Below are positions 18,190 to 27,107 of a stretch of DNA of 42,560 nucleotides, piece after piece (positions within the stretch are counted from its first letter, which is position 1; every line of letters begins with the position of its first letter). The notes beneath the pieces were generated by a model. It was not told the DNA's origin and did not search any database. It was given only the letters and a program-made list of their open reading frames with translations. Location of the stretch: contig NZ_MRBS01000012.1 in NCBI RefSeq assembly GCF_001922585.1, forward strand, positions 1 to 42,560, in the 5' to 3' direction. Source of the stretch: Pantoea sp. 1.19 (GTDB lineage Bacteria > Pseudomonadota > Gammaproteobacteria > Enterobacterales > Enterobacteriaceae). Position numbers and translations under genes: made by a program.

Positions 18190-19859
18190 TCCGCACTGCA
18201 CACCCGATTGCGTCCCTGCTGCTTAGCCAGATAGAGGCGTTTATCGGCGATCGACTGCAGGGTGGCCGGCAAATACGCCCCGCATTCATCGCTGGCGGCA
18301 GCGCCAAACGAGGCGGTCACTTTCAGACTGCGGTCGCTGGCGATCAGGACCTCCTTACGCGCCAGCCTTGCGCGGAGTCGCTCAGCTATCTGCGCCGCCT
18401 CCGCCAGCGTCGTGTTGGGCAGAAAAATACAAAACTCCTCGCCGCCTACCCGGCCGGCAATATCTCCCTCACGCAGTGCCTGATTCAGCAGCCCGGCAGC
18501 CTGCGCCAGGGCGAGGTCGCCGGCCGGGTGTCCAAACCGATCATTGATCGATTTAAAGTGGTCGAGATCAATTTGCAGTAGCGCCACCGGCTGTTGTAAG
18601 CGCTCTGCCTGCGCGGCGGCGCGGCGGGCGACGTCAAAAAAGGCCGTGCGGTTATAGAGCCGGGTGAGTCCGTCATACCAGGCCCGATGATGGAGGTCAC
18701 TCTGCAGCTGCACCATGCGATTCACCATCCGGACTATCGTTTGGTGCGAAAGCAGCAGCACCAGGCTGAACAGTATCCACATGCCAAACAGCACCAGCGT
18801 TAACCGGCCATAGCTGCCCAGCAGCCCCTGGCGCAGTGACTGAATGCTGATCAGCACGCCGTCGAAGTTGTGCAGCCGGGTCCAGCTCAGATAGCGGGAG
18901 CCGAGGCGCAGCTGGCCAGCGGATTGCGCGCCGATCGCCTGCCGCAGCTGCTGCAGCTCGGGCGAACTCAGGTAGCCATCCCGGCGGCGCGGCTGCTGGC
19001 CTGAAACCGCCACGGTGTTCAGCTGGCTATCCAGCAGTGCCAGCTGACTTTCGCTGTCGCCGTTAACGGCGCTCTGCAATAGCTGGTGCAGCCGCTGACG
19101 CGAAAAATCCATCGCCAGCACGCCATACCAATAGCCGGCATAATCAACCGGGATGCTGACGGTCAGGGTCGGTCCCTCATCCAGCGCTCCGCAATAGAGC
19201 CCGCTCCACAGCCTGTCGCGCCGGGGATTGCCTGCGTAGTTCATTGCCTGAAAATAGGGTCGGCTGATCATCGCGCGAAAGCTTTTTTCCGCCTCCTGCA
19301 GGCTGCCGGGCGGCGTGGCGCTGACAAAGAAACCCGCGCGAGACAGATACCAGGTACGCGATTGCAGATCGTGGGCCGGATCGTTGAGGCGCAGGATCGC
19401 GCTGAACTCCAGCGCGGCGATAAATTCGTCGCGCAGCCGCCGCGGATCGCGCCGATCCAGCAGCGGACTCGCCGCCACGGCGCGATCGCCGACGCCGTTA
19501 ATCGGCAGGCCGCGGTGGTTATCCGCGCTGAGCTGCCAGAACGCCCGCTGGCGCACGTCGGCAAACGCCGCCAGCGCCTGCTGGTTGATATCGGAGGCAA
19601 TGGGGCTGCTCAGAGCATAGCGCAGCATCGCCCGATAGAACAGCAGGCTGTCGAGGCTGTATTGCCACTGGCGATCGAGGGTGGCGCCGACCGCCTCAAG
19701 CTGCTGCCGCTGGCTCTCCTGATAGGCGTTTTTCAACACCAGCGCTTCGCGCCAGGTGAGCAGAGAAGAAAAGAGAAATACCACGATAAAACAGACATGG
19801 ACCCGCACCCTGGGATGCCGTTTTCCCCGTGCGGTTTCCGCCAGCCAGACCGCTTTCAT
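18186..19859 (-). CDS. dgcQ: DgcQ-like membrane diguanylate cyclase
   Basis: This 557-aa protein synthesises cyclic-di-GMP and is orthologous to E. coli DgcQ (YedQ) by sequence and position. A basic N-terminus is followed by membrane segment one (VHVCFIVVFLFSSLLTWREA, about residues 21-40). A large periplasmic sensor domain keeps WYLSRAGFFVSATPP and TVSIPVDYAGYWYGVLAMDF. The second membrane segment is about residues 354-375. The C-terminal GGDEF domain has LTRLYNRTAFFD, IDLDHFKSINDRFGHPAGD and an intact GGEEF active site at residues 472-476. The product-inhibition site RxxD (REGD, 463-466) lies five residues before it. High c-di-GMP would oppose the motility encoded upstream. The gene converges on the gpgS-like pseudogene. 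Confidence 0.94.
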   Translation of the reverse strand: MKAVWLAETARGKRHPRVRVHVCFIVVFLFSSLLTWREALVLKNAYQESQRQQLEAVGATLDRQWQYSLDSLLFYRAMLRYALSSPIASDINQQALAAFADVRQRAFWQLSADNHRGLPINGVGDRAVAASPLLDRRDPRRLRDEFIAALEFSAILRLNDPAHDLQSRTWYLSRAGFFVSATPPGSLQEAEKSFRAMISRPYFQAMNYAGNPRRDRLWSGLYCGALDEGPTLTVSIPVDYAGYWYGVLAMDFSRQRLHQLLQSAVNGDSESQLALLDSQLNTVAVSGQQPRRRDGYLSSPELQQLRQAIGAQSAGQLRLGSRYLSWTRLHNFDGVLISIQSLRQGLLGSYGRLTLVLFGMWILFSLVLLLSHQTIVRMVNRMVQLQSDLHHRAWYDGLTRLYNRTAFFDVARRAAAQAERLQQPVALLQIDLDHFKSINDRFGHPAGDLALAQAAGLLNQALREGDIAGRVGGEEFCIFLPNTTLAEAAQIAERLRARLARKEVLIASDRSLKVTASFGAAASDECGAYLPATLQSIADKRLYLAKQQGRNRVCSAD

Positions 19860-20010
19860 CCGTTGTACGCTCCTGCCAGTCTCAGCACCATCACGCGCTC
19901 GCGTCCGGCCCGTGCCGCCGGCAGGCGATGCGCGATTCTTGTTACGCGCTCCAGCGCCTGACTGGCGCGTGAGGTAGGGATTATCGGTTTAACTTACCGC
20001 GGCCTGGGGT

Positions 20011-20039
20011 AAAAAAAGGGAAAGACGCTGGTCTTCCCC
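20011..20039 (-). terminator. Intrinsic terminator of the 43-aa gene
   Basis: On the minus strand GGGGAAGAC, loop CAGC and GTCTTTCCC form a nine-pair stem (one G-U) followed by seven T. It lies 11 bp after the stop of the small acidic gene. Confidence 0.85.
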
Positions 20040-20049
20040 TGACTGCCAC

Positions 20050-20181
20050 TTAAATTTTGCAGCCTTCGCAGTCCGCCTCATCGCCGACGTCAGCCGGCAC
20101 TTCGTCCGCTTTTTCAGCCGCTCTGGCTTGCGCCTGCTCCAGCTCAGCATCAATGTCGAATTCAAAAATATCGTCTTTCAT
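20050..20181 (-). CDS. Hypothetical 43-aa acidic protein
   Basis: The small open frame starts at 20181 (MKDDIFEFDIDAELEQAQAR) and ends DEADCEGCKI. It has a good ribosome binding site (GGAG seven bases before the ATG) and its own intrinsic terminator just downstream, which argues strongly for a real gene. The protein is very acidic with a helical Ala/Glu-rich middle and a C-terminal CxxC (CEGC). It sits 40 bp downstream of yedI in the same direction. I do not recognise the family, and it is not E. coli YodC, which occupies this place in E. coli. The CxxC hints at metal binding or redox, but no function can be assigned. Confidence 0.7.
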   Translation of the reverse strand: MKDDIFEFDIDAELEQAQARAAEKADEVPADVGDEADCEGCKI

Positions 20182-20221
20182 CGGGACTCCCGTCAATTAC
20201 TTCGTGGCCAATCAGGCTGCG

Positions 20222-21133
20222 TTATACCGATTTTCCCCGCAGTTTTGCAATCATATTTACCACCAGCAGCACGATGGATCCACAGATGAGACCGACAATC
20301 AGGTTAGCGACGTTACTGACGATAGTGGCGAATACTCCCTGTAGCGCTCCGCTGAATTCCGCCAGCCAGTGATGCAGCGGCGCCAGACCGTGAACGATGA
20401 TGCCGCCCCCCACCAGAAACATGGCCAGTGTGCCGACCACCGACAGCACCTTCATCAGCCACGGAGCCGCCGCCAGCAGGCCGCGCCCGATCCAGCGGTT
20501 CAGTGCTGCCCCGCGCCGGGTCAACCACAGGCCAAGATCGTCGATTTTTACAATGCCCGCCACGATGCCGTAGACCCCGATCGTGACCAGGATGGCAATG
20601 CCCGACAGGATCAGCACCTGATTGAGCCGCGGGGCTTCGGCCACCACGCCGAGAGTGATGGCAATGATCTCCGCCGACAGGATAAAATCCGTCCGAATCG
20701 CCCCCTTAATTTTTTGTTTTTCATACTCGCGCGCCTCCTGCTGTCCGGCCTGCGCCAGCCGCGCTTCGCGCGCTTCTGGCGACGTCGACTGCGGGTCCCG
20801 CTGCAGGCTGTGCAGCACCTTTTCCGCGCCTTCGTAGCACAGGTAAGCGCCACCGATCATCAGCAGCGGCGTCACCAGCCAGGGCGCCAACGCGCTGATC
20901 AGCAGCGCCAGCGGTACCAGAATCAGCTTATTGATAAACGATCCCTTCGCCACGCCCCAGACAACCGGCAGTTCGCGATTGGCGCGCACGCCGCTGACCT
21001 GCTGCGCATTCAGCGAAAGATCATCACCGAGCACCCCGGCGGTTTTTTTGGCGGCGACTTTGCCCATCACCGAAATATCGTCCAGCAGCGTAGCAATATC
21101 GTCCAGCAGCGTGAGTAAACTTGTTCCAGCCAA
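20222..21133 (-). CDS. yedI: YedI, DUF808 family inner membrane protein (TTG start)
   Basis: This is a 303-aa polytopic membrane protein of the DUF808 family (E. coli YedI 305 aa), function unknown. Conserved stretches are [60 protein letters not shown] and [20 protein letters not shown]. The first codon that matches the family N-terminus ([12 protein letters not shown] versus MANNSLLVLLDD in E. coli) is TTG at 21133-21131, with AAGGA nine bases upstream. No ATG fits, so a TTG start is likely. It follows the 89-aa gene after 17 bp, implying co-transcription. Confidence 0.93.
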   Translation of the reverse strand: MAGTSLLTLLDDIATLLDDISVMGKVAAKKTAGVLGDDLSLNAQQVSGVRANRELPVVWGVAKGSFINKLILVPLALLISALAPWLVTPLLMIGGAYLCYEGAEKVLHSLQRDPQSTSPEAREARLAQAGQQEAREYEKQKIKGAIRTDFILSAEIIAITLGVVAEAPRLNQVLILSGIAILVTIGVYGIVAGIVKIDDLGLWLTRRGAALNRWIGRGLLAAAPWLMKVLSVVGTLAMFLVGGGIIVHGLAPLHHWLAEFSGALQGVFATIVSNVANLIVGLICGSIVLLVVNMIAKLRGKSV

Positions 21134-21150
21134 AATCGTTTATCCTTGCG

Positions 21151-21420
21151 TTAATGTTCATCCTGACAGCAGGTACAGCCCTGCATATCATGCACTACCA
21201 TATCGGCGACCCCGTCGCTCTGCCATTCGACCCGCAGCGGCCCCTCGAGCGGGCCGGGATGGTGCACAATTTTACTCACCGGACTCTCGGTCATGCCTTC
21301 AATGTTTTCGCTGGCGATCAGCGTATCGCCGAGGTAGATTTGCGCCGTTGCGCACGTGCGCACCATGCGTCCGCCGTCCAGCTTCCAGAGCCGACGAACC
21401 GTTAATTTTATGCGTGCCAT
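21151..21420 (-). CDS. Hypothetical 89-aa protein upstream of yedI
   Basis: I do not recognise this protein. The start at 21420 (MARIKLTVRRLWKL) follows an AGGTGAC ribosome binding site. Codons further upstream are unlike the rest and are left out. The sequence looks like a compact beta-rich domain (TCATAQIYLGDTLIASENIE, GPLEGPLRVEWQSDGVADMV) and ends in a Cys-rich tail CTCCQDEH. It is 17 bp from yedI and likely in one operon with it and perhaps the 43-aa gene. That small gene also ends in a CxxC-type tail. No signal peptide or membrane segment is seen. Confidence 0.72.
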   Translation of the reverse strand: MARIKLTVRRLWKLDGGRMVRTCATAQIYLGDTLIASENIEGMTESPVSKIVHHPGPLEGPLRVEWQSDGVADMVVHDMQGCTCCQDEH

Positions 21421-21843
21421 CGCGTCACCTGTGAAAAAAGAGTAGCGCGCCAGCCTGCTGACGGCGCGCCATGACGGGAGACCTCCCTCCAGCCGCCCGG
21501 ATCGCCGCTTACCCAGCACTGGCTGCGCGTGGATGATGACTCATCAGTACGCCCGGTTCCGCTGTAGAGTATGGATAATGTTGCGCTAATATGCACGGTC
21601 ACCGTGCCACGCCTGGCGCCATTATCTTCTGCCGCCACGGCCGCGGAGTGAAGCCGTTCGCGGCGGCCGCCGGGCGATACCGCCGTGGGACGCCCGAAGC
21701 GCGGCCAGCGCTGTGTCGGTGCCAGCGAGGGGTTCCGAAGGAAAGGCCGCCGCGCCCGCCGCCTGGCATGCAGGATAAGCCCCCGGTCGGTGAGTCGCTT
21801 ACGCTGGCAGCACGTCAGCCGGCCGACGCCGCTCCGGGGGCGG
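21421..21843. other. 423-bp gap between the 89-aa gene and vsr
   Basis: No gene is supported here. Open frames on both strands are low-quality and GC-rich. A GCGCGCC...GGCGCGC inverted repeat lies at about 21446-21470, and a TATGGATAAT-type AT-rich patch near 21570-21580 is a possible promoter zone for the leftward 89-aa/yedI unit. E. coli carries yedA (EamA transporter) in this interval; it is absent here. Confidence 0.5.
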
Positions 21844-22314
21844 CTAGGTTCGCGCCTGAATCCCCTGGCCATCAATTTCCGCATTGCCGCTGCCGGCGCA
21901 GATCCACTCTTCAAGGCGCGGGGTCAGCGCGGCATCAGAGAGCCGGGTCTTACCGCGCAGCGCGCACTCCCAAACCAGCAGGACCCGCCAGCCCGCTGCC
22001 GTCAGGGTGGCGATGTGGCGCTCATCGCGCAGCACATTACTGTTGATTTTCCCCATCCAGAACGCGGTGCGGGTTTCCGGTACCTTAAACAGATGGCAGT
22101 GGTGACGATGCCAGAAACAGCCGTGAACAAAGATGATCACCCGGTAGTCGTCAAGGATAAAGTCGGGCCGCCCCGCCAGCATCTTATCCTGTGAGCGATA
22201 GTCAAAGCCCCCCTGCCGCAGCAGTTGGGCGAGGTGTGATTCAATTGCCGTGTCGCGGGTGCGGATCGCACGCATATTTTTGCTGCGCACATTCCGGGAG
22301 TGAACGTCAGCCAT
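21844..22314 (-). CDS. vsr: Vsr, very-short-patch mismatch endonuclease
   Basis: Vsr nicks 5' of the T in T:G mismatches that arise by deamination of Dcm-methylated cytosine. The start at 22314 (MADVHSRNVRSKNMRAIRTR) gives 156 aa, the exact E. coli length; the longer frame upstream runs back into dcm. The fold signatures are complete: GRPDFILDDYRVIIF with the catalytic Asp, HGCFWHRHHCHLFKVPETR with the zinc/active-site His and Cys, and GWRVLLVWECALRG. It lies 32 bp downstream of dcm, so repair and methylation are made together. In E. coli the two genes overlap. Confidence 0.96.
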   Translation of the reverse strand: MADVHSRNVRSKNMRAIRTRDTAIESHLAQLLRQGGFDYRSQDKMLAGRPDFILDDYRVIIFVHGCFWHRHHCHLFKVPETRTAFWMGKINSNVLRDERHIATLTAAGWRVLLVWECALRGKTRLSDAALTPRLEEWICAGSGNAEIDGQGIQART

Positions 22315-22346
22315 GCCGCTTCCCTCTTCAGCAGTGAGAGCCTGAC

Positions 22347-23774
22347 TTAGCCTACTCCTGCCGGACGCGGCGGCAAAGTAAATTCCGCCTGCCGTGCGAC
22401 GGCTTCGGCAATCCACGGGCGCAGCAGGCGGGCGACGGCGGCAAACGCGGGCACCACCACCGAATTACCAAACTGACGATAGGCCTGGGTATCGGAGACC
22501 GGAATGCGCCAACGCTGCTCACCGGGCTGTTCAAAGCCCATCAGTCGCGCACATTCGCGCGGCGTCAGCCGGCGCGGGCGGCGAGCCTGATTGTCCGGAT
22601 GGTCGAAATCCGCCTCGCCCAGGGCGCGATCCCAGCCGCGATCGATCAAAATTTCGGAGCCGTCTTTGTAGTAGCGCGCCGACAGGGTGCGCACCACCCC
22701 GTCGACATGCGCCGGATCCACCAGCCCAAAACCGAAACCGTTACCGCGCGCCTGATGCTTTTTCGCGTACTGATAAAGATACTTCCAGAGCACCGGAGTG
22801 AGAATGTATTTCTCCTCCACTGACGCATCCAGCAGCGCCCGCAGCGGCAGGCGCTGCGGTGGATAGTGCGTCGGCAGCGCGCGCAGGCTGAAGGGCGGCA
22901 GCGCCAGATCGCGCCGCATGCCTACCAGCACGATACGTTCGCGGTGCTGCGGCAGAAAGTGTTTGCCATCAATAATTTTTGGATCGGGGCTGCCCTGGGC
23001 ATCGGCATCCGCGACGTCGTAGCCCAGCTCGTCCAGCGTGGCCATGATGATGCGGAACGTGTTGCCGCCGTCATGGCTTTTGAGATTTTTCACGTTCTCC
23101 AGCACAAAAATCGCCGGGCGCCTGGCCGCGATGATCCGCGCCACATCGAAAAACAGCGTGCCCTGCGCCTCGCAGGCAAAGCCGTGAGCCCGTCCGAGCG
23201 CATTTTTCTTCGACACGCCGGCCAGCGAAAAGGGCTGGCATGGAAACCCCGCCAGCAGCACGTGGTGCTCAGGGATGTGCGCCGCAATGTGCGCCCGCGC
23301 CTGCGCTTCGTCGATATCCGACCGGTTGCTCAGGGTTATCTCGCGGATATCGCTGTTAAAGCGGTGCCGTTCGGAATCGCAATACCAGTTAGCCTTGTAG
23401 GTACGCACCGCCTGGTTATTCCACTCGCTGGTAAAGATGCACTCGCCGCCAATCGCCTCAAAGCCGCTGCGGATCCCGCCAATACCGGCGAACAGGTCAA
23501 TAAAGCGAAAAGCGTAATTAGGGTGATGCGCCGGCGGCACCGGCAGTAATGCCCGCAGTCGCTCAAGCTCGGCGGCCATCAGCGGCTGCGCGCGGCGGGC
23601 GGTTAGCCAGCGTTTCAGTCCCTCCGGCCGCCACGGCTGATGACCGACGGCACTGAGCGCTGCCGCCAGCGTTTTCGCATCGTAAATGCTGAACAGTTGA
23701 CGAACTAACTGACGATCGGCCGTCAGCGAGGACTCCCGGGGCTGGCCGGAATCGGAGGAGTTTGGGGTTTTCAT
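22347..23774 (-). CDS. dcm: Dcm, DNA (cytosine-5) methyltransferase
   Basis: Dcm is predicted to methylate the inner C of CCWGG, as in E. coli. The start at 23774 ([20 protein letters not shown]) gives 475 aa (E. coli 472). Motif I is [20 protein letters not shown], and motif IV is [11 protein letters not shown] with the catalytic Cys at residue 179. Motif VI is [15 protein letters not shown], and motif VIII is [11 protein letters not shown]. Motifs IX-X are [12 protein letters not shown] and [12 protein letters not shown]. The block [12 protein letters not shown] after motif IV is specific to the Dcm/EcoRII group. Cytosine methylation at CCWGG plus the adjacent vsr is the complete E. coli-type pair. 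Confidence 0.97.
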   Translation of the reverse strand: MKTPNSSDSGQPRESSLTADRQLVRQLFSIYDAKTLAAALSAVGHQPWRPEGLKRWLTARRAQPLMAAELERLRALLPVPPAHHPNYAFRFIDLFAGIGGIRSGFEAIGGECIFTSEWNNQAVRTYKANWYCDSERHRFNSDIREITLSNRSDIDEAQARAHIAAHIPEHHVLLAGFPCQPFSLAGVSKKNALGRAHGFACEAQGTLFFDVARIIAARRPAIFVLENVKNLKSHDGGNTFRIIMATLDELGYDVADADAQGSPDPKIIDGKHFLPQHRERIVLVGMRRDLALPPFSLRALPTHYPPQRLPLRALLDASVEEKYILTPVLWKYLYQYAKKHQARGNGFGFGLVDPAHVDGVVRTLSARYYKDGSEILIDRGWDRALGEADFDHPDNQARRPRRLTPRECARLMGFEQPGEQRWRIPVSDTQAYRQFGNSVVVPAFAAVARLLRPWIAEAVARQAEFTLPPRPAGVG

Positions 23775-23896
23775 GCGCTCACTGTAAGGTCCTGGGGCAG
23801 CGTGATGCAGCGCGTCACGGGCCGGCTTAAAATGGCTACCAGGATAATCGAGCGCGGCGTCAGACGCAATCCAACCGCCGCACGAGAGGAGCACAG

Positions 23897-23920
23897 CGGG
23901 GGCTTAGCTCCCCCCGTTTT
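23897..23920. terminator. GC hairpin with T-run between dcm and the RHH gene
   Basis: CGGGGG and CCCCCG flank CTTAGCTC. The T-run (TTTT, then more T after GCTA) follows on the plus strand, while A-rich DNA precedes it. No plus-strand gene ends here, so it may serve as a weak bidirectional stop for the leftward small gene. Confidence 0.35.
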
Positions 23921-23921
23921 G

Positions 23922-24164
23922 CTATTTTTTCTTCTTTTTCTTCAGCAGGCTGCGAATTTGCCGCAGCTCCGCCGCGCTCAGTGGCGTAACGTCCTCTTCT
24001 TCAACCGCCTGACTATCTACGTCATGCGCCGGCGCCTGCAGGCTCTGCTCCAGCCGCTTAACCACCTCCTGGCTGACGGATGTGTTATTTTCCAGCGCGA
24101 GCGCTTTCAGCATCTCTTTTAACTCCGGACTCACTTTCAGGGTGAGGTTTACATTACCTGTCAT
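23922..24164 (-). CDS. Arc-like ribbon-helix-helix protein with poly-Lys tail
   Basis: This is an 80-aa protein. Residues about 4-42 (VNLTLKVSPELKEMLKALAL, then NNTSVSQEVVKRLEQSL) fit a ribbon-helix-helix DNA-binding fold: one beta strand and two amphipathic helices with the NTSVSQEV turn, as in Arc/MetJ-type repressors. An acidic linker (VDSQAVEEEDVTPL) leads to a short helix AAELRQIRSLL and six consecutive lysines at the C-terminus. An AGGAG ribosome binding site precedes the ATG. It is co-directional with dcm and yedJ. No toxin-like partner adjoins it, so an antitoxin role is unsupported. Target and function are unknown. Confidence 0.75.
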   Translation of the reverse strand: MTGNVNLTLKVSPELKEMLKALALENNTSVSQEVVKRLEQSLQAPAHDVDSQAVEEEDVTPLSAAELRQIRSLLKKKKKK

Positions 24165-24237
24165 GCTATTTTTCTCCTGAGAATGATGTCATTACGTTAG
24201 CGAAACCGTTACCCATTAATCTATATGTCACAAAAAT

Positions 24238-24942
24238 TTAATATGCCAGCCGGCGGGATGAAAAGGCGCTGAGTACCGCCTCATCCACGGCAAAAAAATC
24301 CCCTTTCAACTCCGCACTGAGCTTTGCCATAAAGGTGACCAGAAAATCCGCGTTATGCTGGGCCAGCCGCCGTCCCTCCTCCGTCTGCATGGTATCCGGC
24401 AGGCGCAGCAGCTTGGTCTGGAAATGATCGAGCGCCCAACGGCTGTCGTCCAGCTCGCGCTGGTGCCCCAGCGGATCCTGGGGGTGAAACAGCGCCTGGC
24501 CAAGCGCTCCTGACACATAAAAGACCCGCGCCAGCCCAATCGCCCCCAGCGATTCAAGGCGATCGGCATCCTGCACGATCTTCGCTTCGGGGGTCAGGGG
24601 CGGCACGGCGGCGCTGAAACTGTGCGCGTGTACCGCATGGGCCACCGGTTCACGCAGTTCCGGGGGGAAATCGGGGAACACCTGCTGCAGTATCCGCCGG
24701 GTTTCCTCGGCGCTGAGGCGGGACGCGAGGTGACGCTGGGGATGATCTTTGGGCAGATTAACCACATCATGAAAGTAACACCCCGCCAGCACCAGCAGCG
24801 CATTAGCCTCGGTGTGCTGCATGATGTGCTGCGCGGTTTGCCATACCCGCGCCAGGTGAGCCACATCATGAGCCTTATCCGCCTGCGGCCAGGCCTCCTG
24901 TAACCACTTTTCAAAGCGGTTCTGCCAGAACGTGAGCGACAT
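24238..24942 (-). CDS. yedJ: YedJ, HD-domain phosphohydrolase
   Basis: This 234-aa HD-superfamily protein (E. coli YedJ 231 aa) is predicted to be a metal-dependent phosphohydrolase of unknown substrate. Start 24942 ([15 protein letters not shown]) follows an AGGTG ribosome binding site; the 12 residues encoded further upstream are not conserved. Metal ligands are visible as [30 protein letters not shown] (the HD pair), AVHAHSFSA and [19 protein letters not shown]. Synteny (dcm side, before mtfA) matches E. coli. Confidence 0.92.
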   Translation of the reverse strand: MSLTFWQNRFEKWLQEAWPQADKAHDVAHLARVWQTAQHIMQHTEANALLVLAGCYFHDVVNLPKDHPQRHLASRLSAEETRRILQQVFPDFPPELREPVAHAVHAHSFSAAVPPLTPEAKIVQDADRLESLGAIGLARVFYVSGALGQALFHPQDPLGHQRELDDSRWALDHFQTKLLRLPDTMQTEEGRRLAQHNADFLVTFMAKLSAELKGDFFAVDEAVLSAFSSRRLAY

Positions 24943-25198
24943 CGGCACCTCCTTTTTATCTCCATCCGGTCGGGGCATCAGGCCAGCCGCCGGCGGGTTC
25001 TCCCTCTCGGGTAGCGGGTTACACCGTTAATGGCTAACGAATGGCGCGGCGCTGCCGACAATAAAGCGCCAGCGCACCACAGCGTCAAGCATAAGTAAAA
25101 GTTCCGTCTCAGTCAGTGGCTACGCTATAACTGAAGTGAGTGGTAGGATTCAAGCATAGCCGGTCATGCCGGCGGTGCCGTTTTGATGAGGTAACGCG

Positions 25199-25870
25199 AT
25201 GAAAGAGCGCCCAATACTGTTCTCGACTCAGCGGGTAGCCGCCCTGCTCAGCGGTCAACAGACCCAAACGCGCAGGATCATGAAGTCCTTTGCCTTTTCC
25301 CGCGGGCAGGATAATCATGAGGGCTGCTACGGCTTTGACGTCACCAGTCATCATCAGCAGGGGTTTTATGCGCTGGGGATGGAAGACGTTAACCGCCACT
25401 GCCCGTTCGGTCAGCCAGGCGACCGACTGTGGGTACGCGAAACCTGGCGCGGCCCGGTTGTCCCGCCGGAGAGGCTGGAGGAGTACGCCAGGGCGCCGGA
25501 CACATTCAGGCAGGCGCGCTGGTGCCAATACCTGGCCGATCGCGGCAGCGCGATCGCGGCCGAGACCGACAGGGACGCCGCCGGCTGGCAGACGGCAGTG
25601 CACATGCCCCGCTGGGCCAGCCGACTGCATCTGCAGATTGACGCCGTGCGCGTCGAGCGGTTACACGATATCAGTGAGGCCGACGTTGTCGCCGAAGGGA
25701 TCGGGCCGGGTCACCATTTCCTTAACCAGTTTTTTGCCGAGCCCGGCAGCGCGCCGTCCGCCAGAACGCGGTACAAACAGTACTGGGAGAAGCATTACGG
25801 TCCCAATAGCTGGAATGTGAATCCCTGGGTGTGGGTGATCGACTTTCATATCCTGCCTGCTGCGGCATAA
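25199..25870 (+). CDS. Phage-type morphogenetic-like (ASCH-related) protein
   Basis: This 223-aa protein has the N-terminal signature [20 protein letters not shown] followed by TRRIMK. That is the hallmark of a family common in lambdoid prophages, often annotated as morphogenetic protein and probably ASCH/PUA-like. Further family features are [18 protein letters not shown] sequence (here [14 protein letters not shown]), [20 protein letters not shown], the [11 protein letters not shown] stretch and the C-terminal NPWVWVIDF. Its true role is unknown; an RNA- or nucleotide-binding function is suggested by the fold. A GATGAGGTAACGCG segment supplies a ribosome binding site (GAGG) before the ATG. 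It stands alone between yedJ and mtfA with no phage genes around, suggesting an isolated acquisition or a domesticated gene. Confidence 0.75.
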   Translation: MKERPILFSTQRVAALLSGQQTQTRRIMKSFAFSRGQDNHEGCYGFDVTSHHQQGFYALGMEDVNRHCPFGQPGDRLWVRETWRGPVVPPERLEEYARAPDTFRQARWCQYLADRGSAIAAETDRDAAGWQTAVHMPRWASRLHLQIDAVRVERLHDISEADVVAEGIGPGHHFLNQFFAEPGSAPSARTRYKQYWEKHYGPNSWNVNPWVWVIDFHILPAAA

Positions 25871-25974
25871 TCCCGGTGCGCCAGTGCGGCGCCGATCGCA
25901 GACAACAAGCGGCCGTTACGCTAAGCTCGGGTCCGCTGACAAAGCAGATATCACTGAAGAGGAATCGCGCTGTA

Positions 25975-26760
25975 ATGTTTAAATGGCCGTGGCAATCCCG
26001 TGACAACGTTGAGCAGACGCTTCCCTGGGCGGAGGCGCTGGCGGTGCCGCTGTTTTCTTCGCTTACGGCGGAAGAGCAGCAGCAGCTGGTGCAGCTGGCA
26101 AGCCGCTTTTTGCAGCAGAAGCGGCTGGTTTGTCTGCAAGGAGTCAGGCTGGACGCCCTCGCCCGCGGGCGGATTGCGCTGCTGTTTTGCCTGCCGGTAC
26201 TGAAGCTGGGCCTGGAGTGGCTGGACGGTTTTTACGAGGTACTGATCTACCCGGCGCCCTTCGTCGTTGAGGATGAGTGGGAAGATGAAGACGGGCTGGT
26301 GCATCGCGACCGTAACGTACAGTCGGGCCAGAGCTGGCAGCAAGGCCCCGTCGTTCTCAACTGGCTGGATATTCAGGACTCGTTTGATCTTTCCGGCTTT
26401 AATCTGGTGATCCATGAAGTGGCGCACAAGCTGGATGCCCGCGGCGGCGGGACGGCTAACGGTGTTCCGCCGATTCCACTGCGCGAGATTGCCGGCTGGG
26501 AGCAGGCGCTGCTGGCGGCGATGGCGGCTATCCAGGAGGAGGTTGATCTGGTCGGTGAATCCGCCGCCAGCCTCGATCCCTACGCCGCAACCGATCCGGC
26601 CGAATGTTTTGCGGTGCTGTCGGAGTATTTTTTCAGTGCCCCCGATCTGCTGCACGGGCGCTTTCCCGCACTCTATGCGTACTTCAGCCGGTTCTATCAG
26701 CAGTCGCCGCTGGCGCGGCTGAACGAGGGAGCCCTCGCCGCCTCACCGGCTGTGCAGTAA
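25975..26760 (+). CDS. mtfA: MtfA, Mlc titration factor / zinc metallopeptidase
   Basis: MtfA is a 261-aa cytoplasmic protein that binds and inactivates the repressor Mlc (DgsA), raising ptsG expression, and has zinc-dependent aminopeptidase activity. The start at 25975 ([14 protein letters not shown]) aligns with E. coli MtfA and has AAGAGGAA upstream; the 48 codons open before it are unconserved. The gluzincin motif HEVAH is at residues 147-151, with a downstream Glu in [19 protein letters not shown]. Other conserved blocks are [20 protein letters not shown] and [20 protein letters not shown]. It immediately precedes tRNA-Asn, as in E. coli. Confidence 0.96.
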   Translation: MFKWPWQSRDNVEQTLPWAEALAVPLFSSLTAEEQQQLVQLASRFLQQKRLVCLQGVRLDALARGRIALLFCLPVLKLGLEWLDGFYEVLIYPAPFVVEDEWEDEDGLVHRDRNVQSGQSWQQGPVVLNWLDIQDSFDLSGFNLVIHEVAHKLDARGGGTANGVPPIPLREIAGWEQALLAAMAAIQEEVDLVGESAASLDPYAATDPAECFAVLSEYFFSAPDLLHGRFPALYAYFSRFYQQSPLARLNEGALAASPAVQ

Positions 26761-26813
26761 TGCAACGCATTGCTGCAAACGCAGCCAGTTGAAAGCTAAT
26801 GTGATTTTTAGCG

Positions 26814-26842
26814 TTGACACCGGGATCGGCTCTCGCTAATAT
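26814..26842 (+). promoter_or_regulatory. Strong sigma70 promoter of tRNA-Asn
   Basis: TTGACA (26814-26819) and TAATAT (26837-26842) are separated by exactly 17 bp. The start is predicted near 26849 with a GC-rich discriminator (GCGCTCC), as expected for stringently controlled tRNA promoters. Confidence 0.92.
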
Positions 26843-26862
26843 GCGCTCCATCGCAACGCGAT

Positions 26863-26938
26863 TCCTCTGTAGTTCAGTCGGTAGAACGGCGGACTGTTAA
26901 TCCGTATGTCACTGGTTCGAGTCCAGTCAGAGGAGCCA
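26863..26938 (+). tRNA. asnT: tRNA-Asn(GUU)
   Basis: This is a 76-nt tRNA with encoded CCA. The acceptor stem TCCTCTG/CAGAGGA has discriminator G. The anticodon loop CTGTTAATC carries GTT, and the T arm is CTGGTTCGAGTCCAG. The sequence appears identical to E. coli tRNA-Asn. It has its own promoter and an intrinsic terminator nine bases after the CCA. Asn tRNA genes are classic integration sites (the Yersinia high-pathogenicity island uses the 3' end), and decayed accessory DNA begins right after it here. I see no second copy of the CCAGTCAGAGGAGCCA end in the window. Confidence 0.98.
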
Positions 26939-26947
26939 ATTTAAAGA

Positions 26948-26977
26948 AACCAGACGTCTGCTGACGTCTGGTTTTTT
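26948..26977 (+). terminator. Intrinsic terminator of tRNA-Asn
   Basis: AACCAGACGTC (26948-26958) and GACGTCTGGTT (26963-26973) form a perfect 11-bp stem with loop TGCT, followed by a T-run. Confidence 0.95.
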
Positions 26978-26980
26978 GTT

Positions 26981-27107
26981 TTATCCCCAACGCGCTCTCC
27001 CTCCGTCCACGTTCAGAATCATTGGGCATTGAGATTCCGCACCCGTGGTTGTTTTATCTCCCTCCAGTGCGGTTCTCCGCCCATAACCGTCAGATCGATT
27101 TCCCCCA
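26981..27107 (-). pseudogene. Second PAAR-like fragment next to asnT
   Basis: After the end of the larger PAAR remnant, the minus strand reads RRTALEGDKTTTGA and PMILNVDGGRARWG before a stop. GDKTTTGA-type motifs are typical of PAAR spike proteins. The piece is too short and isolated to function. A competing frame starts MGEIDLTVMGGEP, so the exact frame relation is uncertain. Confidence 0.4.

Noticed and set aside
20369..21118. Plus-strand frame inside yedI (249 codons)
   Set aside because: Antisense to a conserved membrane protein; His/Gln/Arg-rich product without motifs.
22866..23549. Plus-strand frame inside dcm (227 codons)
   Set aside because: Antisense shadow of dcm, whose methyltransferase motifs are complete on the minus strand.
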